From positions 1 through 10,080 of the forward strand of contig SBHH01000059.1 of NCBI GenBank assembly GCA_006226265.1: DNA of 10,080 nt, read 5' to 3'. Of the stretch, positions 1 through 5,565 are shown piece by piece (position 1 is the first letter of the stretch; each line of letters begins with the position of its first letter). Source of the DNA: Alphaproteobacteria bacterium (GTDB taxonomy: Bacteria; Pseudomonadota; Alphaproteobacteria; Sneathiellales; Sneathiellaceae). The notes below the pieces were generated by a model. That model was not told the origin of the DNA, ran no database searches, and saw only the letters and a list, made by a program, of their open reading frames with translations. Made by a program: the position numbers and the translations under genes.

Positions 1-21
1 CGGCCGCACCGGATAACAAAC

Positions 22-570
22 ATGGATCAACTTAACGAAGCCCTCGTTTCTATCCGCAAGATTTTGCGGGCAACCGAATTGCATGAAAAGGCGCTGCGAA
101 TTGCAACGGGTTTGAAGACATCGCAATTGATTGTCCTGCAAGCTATTGAAGAGGCAACCGAACTAACTGTTGGCGAAATAACAACTCAGGTGCATATGGC
201 GCAGGCAACAGTGACGATGATTGTAAACCGCCTGGAAGCCTCTGGGTTTGTTTGCAGGAAAAAAGGAGTTATCGACAAGCGCAAAGTATTCGTCAGCCTC
301 ACTGAAGGCGGCCAGAAGGTGCTTTCCCAGGCGCCCGAGGCTTTACATCAGCGTTTTGCCGAAGAGTTTGCGCCTCTGGCGGTTTGGGAAAAAACAATGA
401 TGATCGCCTCCTTGCAACGGGTTGCCGCGATGCTAGATGCCTCCGACATAGATGCAGCGCCGCTCCTGCAATTGGGCGAAGCGCACGCCCATGGCATTGG
501 CATTAAGCCGGCGCCGTCAGAAGAGAGCGGCTTGGCGCCCAGTCCATCATCTTCGCTCTCGCATGAATGA
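22..570 (+). CDS. MarR-family winged-helix transcriptional regulator (start possibly upstream of window)
   Basis: This is a 182-residue DNA-binding regulator of the MarR family, whose members act as dimers and usually respond to small ligands. The winged helix-turn-helix spans about residues 35-95. The recognition-helix region contains AQATVTMIVNRLEASGFV, and the wing carries the family DxR signature as DKRKVFVSLTEGG near residue 85. A helical dimerisation tail with LQRVAAMLDA follows, and the last 30 residues are a low-complexity Ser/Pro/Glu tail. The long N-terminal helix and overall layout resemble the MarR regulators found next to ectoine (EctR-type) or N-acetylglutaminylglutamine amide osmolyte genes. 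That is from memory of the family, and no such genes are in this window. The frame stays open from base 1 to the ATG at 22, and no convincing Shine-Dalgarno sequence precedes that ATG, so the true start may lie to the left. Its target is unknown. Confidence 0.85.
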   Translation: MDQLNEALVSIRKILRATELHEKALRIATGLKTSQLIVLQAIEEATELTVGEITTQVHMAQATVTMIVNRLEASGFVCRKKGVIDKRKVFVSLTEGGQKVLSQAPEALHQRFAEEFAPLAVWEKTMMIASLQRVAAMLDASDIDAAPLLQLGEAHAHGIGIKPAPSEESGLAPSPSSSLSHE

Positions 571-743
571 CCAGACGGTGCCCGTTTCACTTTTTCAGAA
601 ATTCGCCCCTGGGCACCACTTTTTCCGAAATCATTATTCGAAGATAATTCTTTGTAATGGCGAGGCTCTCCATCACCTTCTGCGGCACGCCCAGATGATC
701 AGGTCGCAACTGGCGTAACTCAGGCAACTACGGAGGAGCTTCC
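571..743. other. Intergenic gap with a small AT-rich dyad
   Basis: No gene is supported between the MarR stop and the end of the minus-strand pseudogene. The one visible structure is an inverted repeat, ATTAT-N6-ATAAT (633-648, core TCGA), in an AT-rich patch. It could be a regulator-binding site or a remnant of a promoter. No terminator hairpin with a T-run was found after the MarR gene. Confidence 0.35.
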
Positions 744-1550
744 CTATTCCCTCGGCAGGCCGATTTCGACCAATATTTCAAGCTCGTGCTTAATCGACGC
801 GGTCATCAGCGGAAAATAATCCACCTGAACCGAGGCACAGGCTGCATCGAGAGGCTCCGGCACACCCGGTCGCAGCGTTTCCAGATCCCGCATCCAACGC
901 GCCGTGCCGATCATGAAATGGAACACCCGGGCCATCGGGTCCTTCGGATTGAGCGACAGGGCCGCCTGAGCCGCGCTTTCAATTTCATAAGTATCGGGGT
1001 CGGTCTGGAACATATGAAACATGGTTCGGGCGTGACTGCCGCATGAAAGAGTTTCACTGCCGCATGAATGCTGTCTTCACTGTAGGTATAGAATTCCGCA
1101 AGCCCTTTCTGGCAAAGCTCCCAGGCGGCCAGGCTCTTGGTTGGCTTGCCGCGCGCAAGCGAGCGTTCATTCGCGCTCAATTCCGGCGCCAGTTCGGACA
1201 TGATCGCATGGGTCATCTCGTCCTGCAGATCGAACAGATCCGACATTGTCCGGCCCCACCGGTTCGACCATAAATACCCGCCGGATTTTGCCTCGATCAA
1301 ATGGGCGCTCACCCGCAACCGGCCGTCCCCTGACCGGACCGATCCTTCAACAATGTATCGAACGCCAAGCTCACGCGCGATCTCGCGCACTTGCTTATGC
1401 GTTCCCCTGTACGAAAACGCCGAATTCCGGGCGATAACGAAAAGGGAGCGAAAGCGCGACGGTGGGGTAACGACATCTTCGGCGATGCCTTCCGCGAAAA
1501 AGCGCTGATCCTCGTCATTCGGATTATTTTCGAACGCCAGAACCGCAATA
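744..1550 (-). pseudogene. Decayed TolB-like/TPR protein (C-terminal part of an adenylate-cyclase-type regulator)
   Basis: Read on the minus strand, the segment begins near 1550 with GIAVLAFENNPNDEDQRFF and continues with FAEGIAEDVVT, SLFVIARNSAFSYRG, ARELGVRYIVEGSVR and YLWSNRWGR. These are typical of the TolB-like beta-propeller/FlgO-type module that follows the cyclase or response-regulator domain in many alphaproteobacterial proteins. Near 1020-1040 the reading frame is lost. The tail resumes in another frame (744-1022) with helical TPR-like sequence such as ESAAQAALSLNPKDPMARVF and ends at a TAG. Far fewer TPR residues separate the two parts than in family members, suggesting an internal deletion. 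The N-terminal catalytic or DNA-binding domain is missing; where it should be, flavoprotein sequence is found. An apparent ORF of 239 codons here begins in foreign sequence and is not an intact gene. Confidence 0.8.
1035..1068. repeat. Short direct repeat (13 bp, 21-bp period) at the frameshift point
   Basis: ACTGCCGCATGAA occurs at 1035-1047 and again at 1056-1068. On the minus strand it encodes a doubled LFHAAV at the point where the TolB/TPR remnant loses its frame. A slippage duplication or deletion between short repeats is a plausible cause of the damage. Confidence 0.6.
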
Positions 1551-1709
1551 CCTGTCCGTCTTCTCCAGTATCCTGACATTTTCATACCCAAGGTCGCGGA
1601 GCTTATCCGCAGCGAGCAGGCCACTGACACCGGCCCCTAGGATAACGATTGACGCTCTCTTGTCGGCTGACAAGCTGATCCGGCTTTTGCCGCCGGCGCC
1701 CGGGTTCAT
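1551..1709 (-). pseudogene. N-terminal FAD-binding fragment of an amine-oxidase-like flavoprotein
   Basis: From an ATG at 1709-1707 the minus strand reads into ASIVILGAGVSGLLAADKL and then NVRILEKTDRY. This is the beta-alpha-beta dinucleotide-binding fold (GxGxxG) followed by the acidic residue that holds the FAD ribose (ILEK), as in NAD(P)/FAD-dependent oxidoreductases of the amine oxidase/protoporphyrinogen oxidase type. The similarity stops after about 45 residues, at the place where a Gly-Gly motif is expected (DRYCG), and the sequence turns into the TolB-like remnant near 1550. The rest of the enzyme, several hundred residues, is absent. It cannot be functional as a flavoenzyme. Confidence 0.75.
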
Positions 1710-2086
1710 CGATTTCACGATCTGATATACCGTGACGAGATTGGTATCCATCTCGTTCGCGACGTCCAGTCCGAACGCCTTGGCCGTTTCATTTCGATAG
1801 CCGTAGATTGTACCCAGCATTTCATTAAGGCGGCAGGCGCAAAAATTACCTCGTGTTCCGGTTTGCTTGTGCGCCTTACCTTAAGGAGGGTGGTGTGAAA
1901 GGTGTAATTCACCATCCGCTTGAACAGGGGGTTTCCGTGTCGGTATAATTTGCGATGCCGAACAGATTGCGCGGATCACAGGCAACGATCAGAAAATCGG
2001 CCCCGATTTCCTGCTCACCCCCGTCGACGGTGAATCTGATTTGCACATCAGCCATTCGCATGCCGTCTTTCTGCGCCGAAGCCACT
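1710..2086 (-). pseudogene. C-terminal fragment of an amine-oxidase-like flavoprotein with two frameshifts
   Basis: On the minus strand from about 2083 the sequence reads EIGADFLIVACDPRNLFGIA, then NYTDTETP. A one-base loss in a G5 run on the plus strand (1927-1931) shifts the frame; the continuation is LFKRMVNYTFHTTLLKV and then HEVIFAPAAL. A second one-base loss near 1825 shifts it again, continuing as MLGTIYGYRNETAKAFGLDV and NLVTVYQIV. The pieces fit the substrate-binding and second FAD-contact region of an amine-oxidase-like flavoprotein. The product identity rests on this pattern, without a database match. The N-terminal half is missing upstream: the coding signal stops at the AT-rich segment near 2087. 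The last frame runs in phase into the neighbouring N-terminal flavoprotein fragment, giving a permuted order. Confidence 0.65.
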
Positions 2087-2221
2087 TATTTTATAATTAT
2101 TTAATACATGTTTTTTCTAATTTATAATGTAATTTCGGCGGTTGAAAGTAACTTCCCGTCCCGGCAGTTGCAGGGGAAGAGCGAATGACAAATTATCTCT
2201 CTGCCACGAAAAGTAAACCAA
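2087..2221. other. AT-rich intergenic segment
   Basis: Bases 2087-2150 are strikingly AT-rich compared with the surroundings and contain the near-repeats ATTTTATAAT (2088-2097) and ATTTATAAT. The segment lies downstream of the ArsR gene and marks the abrupt edge of the decayed flavoprotein. It may be a former promoter region or the scar of a rearrangement. No stem-loop with a T-run that would serve as an ArsR terminator was seen. Confidence 0.4.
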
Positions 2222-2536
2222 TTAGAATTTCATCGAGAGTTCACTTTCAAGCCAGTCAAGATAATCCCTGATTGCGGTCTCGTCCCGCTTGCAGTAAGAC
2301 CATTTCAGATGCTTCCGAACCGTTATAAAACCCGCCTGCCTTAGAATATCCAGGTGCCTGCTGACCGTCGGTTGCGCAACACCCAGAGCCTTCGCAATCA
2401 ACGTCATACAAACGCCGAAACTTTTGGCATTGGCAGACCATTGGTGACTGAAATGCCGATCGGGTTCTGCCAGCAACCGAAGAATCGTCAAACGCTGTTC
2501 GCTTGCCAGGGCCTTGACTTGGATTGATCTGTCCAT
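2222..2536 (-). CDS. ArsR-family helix-turn-helix repressor
   Basis: This 104-residue protein has the compact ArsR/SmtB winged-helix fold: an N-terminal helix with ALASEQRLTILRLLAEP, the helix-turn-helix LIAKALGVAQPTVSRHLDIL at about 46-65, then a beta-wing (AGFITVRKHLKWSYCKRDE) and a C-terminal dimerisation helix. A roughly 20-residue insertion (about 25-44) lies between the first helices, as in a subgroup of ArsR-like regulators that is not associated with metals. The metal-box motif ELCVCD is absent, so metal sensing of the ArsR/SmtB kind is not supported. It diverges from the alpha/beta hydrolase gene with only 49 bp between the start codons. Regulation of that neighbour and of itself is the natural inference. 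The ligand is unknown. Confidence 0.85.
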   Translation of the reverse strand: MDRSIQVKALASEQRLTILRLLAEPDRHFSHQWSANAKSFGVCMTLIAKALGVAQPTVSRHLDILRQAGFITVRKHLKWSYCKRDETAIRDYLDWLESELSMKF

Positions 2537-2545
2537 AAATTAAAG

Positions 2546-2565
2546 TATATCGTTAATTCGCTATA
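2546..2565. promoter_or_regulatory. Candidate operator in the ArsR/hydrolase divergent region
   Basis: TATATCG-N6-CGCTATA is an imperfect dyad, with 6 of 7 arm positions complementary, centred in the 49-bp gap between the two divergent start codons. ArsR-family repressors typically bind AT-rich imperfect dyads over promoters, so this is the best operator candidate. No confident -35/-10 pair was assigned on either strand. Confidence 0.4.
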
Positions 2566-2585
2566 TGACAATATGAAATATCACG

Positions 2586-3395
2586 ATGCTGTACTTGCCG
2601 AACACGACAATCATTGATGGCAATCCAGTCCGCTGGGGTGTCATGGGGAGCGGCCCGCCGCTTGTGGCTATACACGGCACCCCATTTTCATCCCAGGTCT
2701 GGCGGAGGATCATTCCTCAATTGACGGACAGCCGGACGGTCTATTATTTCGATCTGATTGGTTACGGGCTGTCCGAAATGCAGGACGGGCAGGACGTATC
2801 GCTTGCCGTGCAAAACGGGGCCCTCGCTCGCCTGTTCAACGAATGGGGCCTCGACCGCCCGGATATTCTGGCACATGATTTTGGCAGCACAACTGCCCTC
2901 CGCGCCTATTATCTGAATGGCCTGCGCTATCGGACCTTAACGATCTTCGATGCCGTTGCCCTTGCACCATGGGGATCGCCTCTGGTCCAGCATGTCCGGA
3001 AATATGGGCATGCCTTTTCGGGCATGCCGGGCTATATGCATCAGGCCATGCTTCGGGCCTATTTACAGTCGGCAGCCCATAAACCGCTCTCGGAAGAAGC
3101 GCTGGAGATATACAGCACTCCCTGGACCGGACCGGTCGGCCAGCCCGCCTTCTACCGGCAAATTGCCCAGATGGACCAGAAATATACCGACGAGATCGAA
3201 GGGCTTTATGGTCGGATGGACTGCCCTGTCACCGTTCTTTGGGGACGGGAGGATGAATGGGTTCCCTATGAAAAAGGCGAGATTCTGGCATCGCTGCTCT
3301 CCTGTCATGCCTGCCTCCCGATCGAAGGATGCGGTCATCTCATGCAGGAGGACTGTCCTGAAGCTGTCGTCGCGGCAGTTTTAAAAACGATTTAG
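2586..3395 (+). CDS. Alpha/beta hydrolase with Asp nucleophile (haloalkane dehalogenase/epoxide hydrolase-like)
   Basis: This 269-residue protein shows the alpha/beta-hydrolase landmarks in order: the oxyanion-hole motif HGTP (30-33), the nucleophile elbow AHDFGS with Asp98, a cap region (about 125-205), a likely acid residue in WGREDEW (Asp223), and the catalytic His in GCGHLMQED (His251). An Asp in the elbow (HDxGS) rather than Ser is the hallmark of haloalkane dehalogenases, fluoroacetate dehalogenases and epoxide hydrolases, which go through an alkyl-enzyme ester. The elbow reading suggests that chemistry, but the halide-binding Trp that usually follows the Asp is Phe99. No signal peptide is visible, so it is probably cytoplasmic. 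No Shine-Dalgarno sequence precedes the ATG at 2586, so translation may be leaderless or weak. Control by the divergent ArsR gene is likely. The substrate is unknown. Confidence 0.82.
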   Translation: MLYLPNTTIIDGNPVRWGVMGSGPPLVAIHGTPFSSQVWRRIIPQLTDSRTVYYFDLIGYGLSEMQDGQDVSLAVQNGALARLFNEWGLDRPDILAHDFGSTTALRAYYLNGLRYRTLTIFDAVALAPWGSPLVQHVRKYGHAFSGMPGYMHQAMLRAYLQSAAHKPLSEEALEIYSTPWTGPVGQPAFYRQIAQMDQKYTDEIEGLYGRMDCPVTVLWGREDEWVPYEKGEILASLLSCHACLPIEGCGHLMQEDCPEAVVAAVLKTI

Positions 3396-3703
3396 TGACT
3401 GTTTACAATCGCTTTGAGGCGCTATCTGCCTAGTATTGATCTTCATCGCCGTGGGCCGCATTTCCCCTGAAAAGCCTGTCCGCCTTCGAAGTATAGCTGG
3501 CCTGGTGATTGTAAAACCAGTCGCCTGACAGACCAAGCATATGCAAAGTTACCACGAAAGCGGAAGATAAAAAAATGCTGCTCCTTTCCCTATTTCCCGG
3601 GATAAGGAGCAGCATCAAATATACCTAGGATTTCTATAAGCCGCTAAATTTTACATTAGCGGTCAAATCATGACTTAACCGTCATAAGGAAACCCCGGTT
3701 CTC
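3396..3703. other. Convergent intergenic region (308 bp) with hairpins, no convincing gene
   Basis: This gap separates the convergent hydrolase and binding-protein genes. It contains the terminator described separately and two further stem-loops: CCGCTAA/TTAGCGG (3641-3662, 8-nt loop) and ATGAC/GTCAT (3670-3685). A minus-strand ORF of 62 codons (3430-3618) exists, but its start lies inside the terminator stem, and it has no ribosome binding site or recognised domain, so it is not called. Confidence 0.5.
3569..3615 (-). terminator. Rho-independent terminator of the binding-protein gene
   Basis: The arms 3575-3586 and 3604-3615 form a perfect 12-bp stem (ATGCTGCTCCTT with its complement). Four more base pairs inside it (TCCC/GGGA) are offset by one bulged base. 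On the minus strand the stem is followed by a run of seven T (plus-strand A run 3569-3575, overlapping the stem foot). The polarity fits termination of the leftward transcript about 90 nt beyond the binding-protein stop codon. In the plus direction no T-run follows, so it does not clearly serve the hydrolase gene. Confidence 0.85.
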
Positions 3704-4711
3704 TTAGTTGGCTGGTGCCTTGTAATCTTTGCTAAGGAACTCGTTGGTATATGCCTCCTTCACATCAAACGGCTTTTCCAGATTGAAGTATTTTTTAACC
3801 AGATCGTAGCTCGCCGCAAGCCCGTCCGGATCAAGATATCCAAGCGCCACTTTCCTTGTCGGCTCCGTCGACATCAATTCTTCCACCCGGAGCCATTGGT
3901 CCATCTGCGCCTTTTCATCGAGGCCGCTCACATTCTTCATCAGAGCATCAATGCAGGGCTTGTGGTCTTCCGCGCAAGCATTAAAGGCTTTCTGCGTAAT
4001 GGCGACGAACCTGGCGACATCATCCTTATGGTCCTTCAGATACTGGCCGTTTACGAAAATCGAGTTGCCATAGGGATTAACGCCAAGGTCGCGCCAGGCG
4101 ACAAAGCCCATGTCATCGCCCATCGCATTCACTTTGAGATCATGGCCGTTATAGAAGTCGCTGATAATATCAACACGATCGGACATCAGGCTCGGCATTT
4201 TTGCCTGCGGGGCGATGTTGATGAATTTTACGGAATCCACGGCAATCCCGGTGGCCTGGGCAAAAGCGGGCCACATCGCGCGAGATGCATCACCAGGAGG
4301 ATTACCGATTGTATGGCCGGGAAAATCCTTTGGCCCCTTGATGCCGCTCGCGCTCTTGCGCCAGTAGAAGCCTTGCGGGGAATTCGCATATACGGCCATA
4401 ACCGCAACAACATCGGCGCCTTTACCACGTGCAATAAACGCCGTTGGCAAGTCAGCGACACCCAGCTGTGCCTGTCCAAGCCCGATTTTCTGCGATGACG
4501 CAGCGGACCCTTTCGCCGCTTCGATATCGACATCCAATCCGGCATCCGCATACCAACCCTGCTCACGCGCATAATAGTAGGGAGAGTGGTCTGCCGTCGG
4601 AAACCAGTTCAGAACAAACGTGATTTTTTCCGCTGCGGATGCGCTGTTTATGGAAAACAACCCAGCGAGCGTTGCGACCGCCAAGGTTGAAACAAATTTG
4701 GTAATTCGCAT
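3704..4711 (-). CDS. ABC transporter periplasmic substrate-binding protein, NMT1/THI5-like
   Basis: This 335-residue exported protein captures the ligand for the importer whose permease and ATPase are encoded to the right. A Sec signal peptide is clear: charged MRITK, a hydrophobic core, and SASA at 23-26 with cleavage after Ala26 or 27. There is no lipobox cysteine, so the protein is free in the periplasm. The mature N-terminus KITFVLNWFPTADHSPYYYA followed by REQGWYADAGLDV is the signature of the NMT1/THI5-like family, whose members bind pyrimidine thiamine precursors, riboflavin, formylaminopyrimidines, sulfonates or other small planar molecules. The central GNPPGDASRAMWP is the likely hinge and ligand region. 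A strong ribosome binding site (AGGGGGA) lies about 6 nt before the start. The gene diverges from tetR, and a dyad shared with the permease promoter lies in the gap. No TPP-riboswitch elements were seen, so thiamine regulation is unsupported. The ligand is unknown. Confidence 0.9.
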   Translation of the reverse strand: MRITKFVSTLAVATLAGLFSINSASAAEKITFVLNWFPTADHSPYYYAREQGWYADAGLDVDIEAAKGSAASSQKIGLGQAQLGVADLPTAFIARGKGADVVAVMAVYANSPQGFYWRKSASGIKGPKDFPGHTIGNPPGDASRAMWPAFAQATGIAVDSVKFINIAPQAKMPSLMSDRVDIISDFYNGHDLKVNAMGDDMGFVAWRDLGVNPYGNSIFVNGQYLKDHKDDVARFVAITQKAFNACAEDHKPCIDALMKNVSGLDEKAQMDQWLRVEELMSTEPTRKVALGYLDPDGLAASYDLVKKYFNLEKPFDVKEAYTNEFLSKDYKAPAN

Positions 4712-4786
4712 TGAATTCCCCCTACTTTGCCTGTATCAAAATTTGAAAAATTCCGTGGAGATGGGCCTTTTCGTGCAATAACGCTA

Positions 4787-4815
4787 ATTATAATTTCACC
4801 TTGAGTCAATACTAT
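4787..4815 (-). promoter_or_regulatory. Candidate promoter of the binding-protein gene
   Basis: The minus strand has a perfect -10 hexamer TATAAT at 4792-4787, about 75 nt before the start codon. The -35 region at usual spacing (about 4810-4815) matches consensus poorly and abuts or overlaps the dyad at 4814-4829. This arrangement would let a bound repressor block polymerase. A weak -35 is common for regulated promoters, but the assignment is tentative. Confidence 0.4.
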
Positions 4816-4829
4816 CCAACTAGTTGGTT
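4814..4829. promoter_or_regulatory. Probable TetR operator O1 (binding protein/tetR intergenic)
   Basis: ATCCAA-CTAG-TTGGTT contains a perfect 12-bp palindrome (CCAACTAGTTGG, 4816-4827). It matches the dyad before the permease gene (AACCAA-N4-TTGGTT) in 11 of 12 arm positions. It ends 5 bp before the tetR start codon and overlaps the presumed -35 of the divergent binding-protein promoter, so one site could control both directions. Confidence 0.7.
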
Positions 4830-4834
4830 GATAA

Positions 4835-5485
4835 ATGAAGAAAGCTGCGGTCTTGAAAAAGCGACGGGGCGGGCGCCCCAAAAAGTCAGACAATAACGAC
4901 ACACGGCAGTCGTTACTTGAGGTGGCGCGGGAGGAATTTGCCGGGCGCGGGCTTGAGGGGGCGCGTGTCGACCGCATTGCCAAGAAGGCCAATGTCAACA
5001 AGCAACTGGTCTATCATTATTTCGGTAGCAAGGACGATTTGTATATCGCCGTTCTGGAAGAGGCCTATCAGAATATCCGGGCGCAGGAGCGCGAACTGGA
5101 TCTCGCCGAGCTTCCCGCCGATGAAGCGATGCGGGTGTTGATAGAATTCTCCTTCGACTATCTCGACCGTAACCGGGAATTTGTTGCCCTTGTCACGGAT
5201 GAAAATACGCATCTTGGCGAGCATCTTAAAAGTTCAACGCGTGTCGAGCCCATGAACCAGCCAATCATTGACATGATCAAGGAAACGCTGGCGCGCGGCG
5301 ATTTCAAGCCGGGGCTTGATCCGTTCCAGGTTTATCTGTCGATCGCCGCGCTGTCGTTTTTCTATTTTTCCAATGCCTATACCTTGTCGCGGATCTTTGG
5401 CCGGGATCTTCTGGAAGATGCCTCCGTTGCGGAACGTCGGCGGCATGTTGTGGAATTCGCGATGGCTGCCCTCGTAGAATCCTGA
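4835..5485 (+). CDS. TetR-family transcriptional regulator (RutR-like)
   Basis: This 216-residue regulator has a basic N-terminal arm (KKRRGGRPKK, residues 8-17) of the kind that reaches into the minor groove. The TetR helix-turn-helix domain follows (about 22-68), including VDRIAKKANVNKQLVYHYF. A ligand-binding helical C-terminal domain includes SFFYFSNAYTLSRIFGRDL. The C-terminal pattern recalls RutR and related regulators of pyrimidine or amide nitrogen genes; this is family resemblance only. It lies between the divergent binding-protein gene and the permease operon, and two matching dyads flank the gene. It most likely represses the transporter, the enzymes and itself, with the imported compound or a metabolite as inducer. 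No Shine-Dalgarno sequence precedes the ATG, and the operator ends 5 bp before it, so the mRNA leader must be very short or the real start is internal (a TTG at 4853 is in frame). Confidence 0.88.
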   Translation: MKKAAVLKKRRGGRPKKSDNNDTRQSLLEVAREEFAGRGLEGARVDRIAKKANVNKQLVYHYFGSKDDLYIAVLEEAYQNIRAQERELDLAELPADEAMRVLIEFSFDYLDRNREFVALVTDENTHLGEHLKSSTRVEPMNQPIIDMIKETLARGDFKPGLDPFQVYLSIAALSFFYFSNAYTLSRIFGRDLLEDASVAERRRHVVEFAMAALVES

Positions 5486-5501
5486 CCGCTTTCCTACGGA
5501 G

Positions 5502-5531
5502 TTGACAGACCCTATCCTCGCGACTAATAAT
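5502..5531 (+). promoter_or_regulatory. Sigma-70-type promoter of the permease operon
   Basis: TTGACA (5502-5507, perfect -35) is followed after 18 bp by AATAAT (5526-5531, 5 of 6 to the -10 consensus). Transcription would start near 5538, inside the dyad at 5533-5548. This is the best promoter in the window, and its geometry explains repression by a bound TetR dimer. Confidence 0.65.
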
Positions 5532-5532
5532 C

Positions 5533-5548
5533 AACCAAATGGTTGGTT
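5533..5548. promoter_or_regulatory. Probable TetR operator O2 (permease operon)
   Basis: AACCAA-ATGG-TTGGTT has perfectly complementary 6-bp arms and is nearly identical to O1 at 4814-4829. It covers the expected transcription start of the permease operon, immediately after the -10 box. An ATG at 5539 lies inside this dyad, which argues against it as the permease start. Confidence 0.72.
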
Positions 5549-5565
5549 TATGCGGAGTGGACCAG

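Noticed and set aside
911..1630. Intact 239-residue TolB-like protein
   Set aside because: The ORF starts in flavoprotein DNA read in the wrong frame and ends in a frameshifted tail, while the true C-terminus continues in another frame, so it was called a pseudogene.
1524..1820. Intact 98-residue FAD-binding protein
   Set aside because: It joins the tail of one flavoprotein to the head of another and stops right after the dinucleotide-binding motif. It cannot form a complete FAD domain.
2087..2150. AT-rich segment as replication origin or mobile-element end
   Set aside because: No DnaA boxes, iterons, terminal inverted repeats or target-site duplications could be found around it.
3430..3618. 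62-codon minus-strand ORF ending in AAHGDEDQY
   Set aside because: Its start lies inside the terminator stem, there is no ribosome binding site, and no domain is recognisable. It could be a relic of a longer gene, but nothing supports it as one.
3896..4498. 200-codon plus-strand ORF opposite the binding-protein gene
   Set aside because: It is an antisense shadow of the strongly supported NMT1-like gene. Its sequence has no recognisable domain and it has no ribosome binding site.
4712..4834. TPP riboswitch in front of the NMT1/THI5-like gene
   Set aside because: The family suggested checking, but the conserved TPP-riboswitch sequence blocks (such as CUGAGA) are not present in the 123-bp gap. 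A TetR dyad is found there instead.
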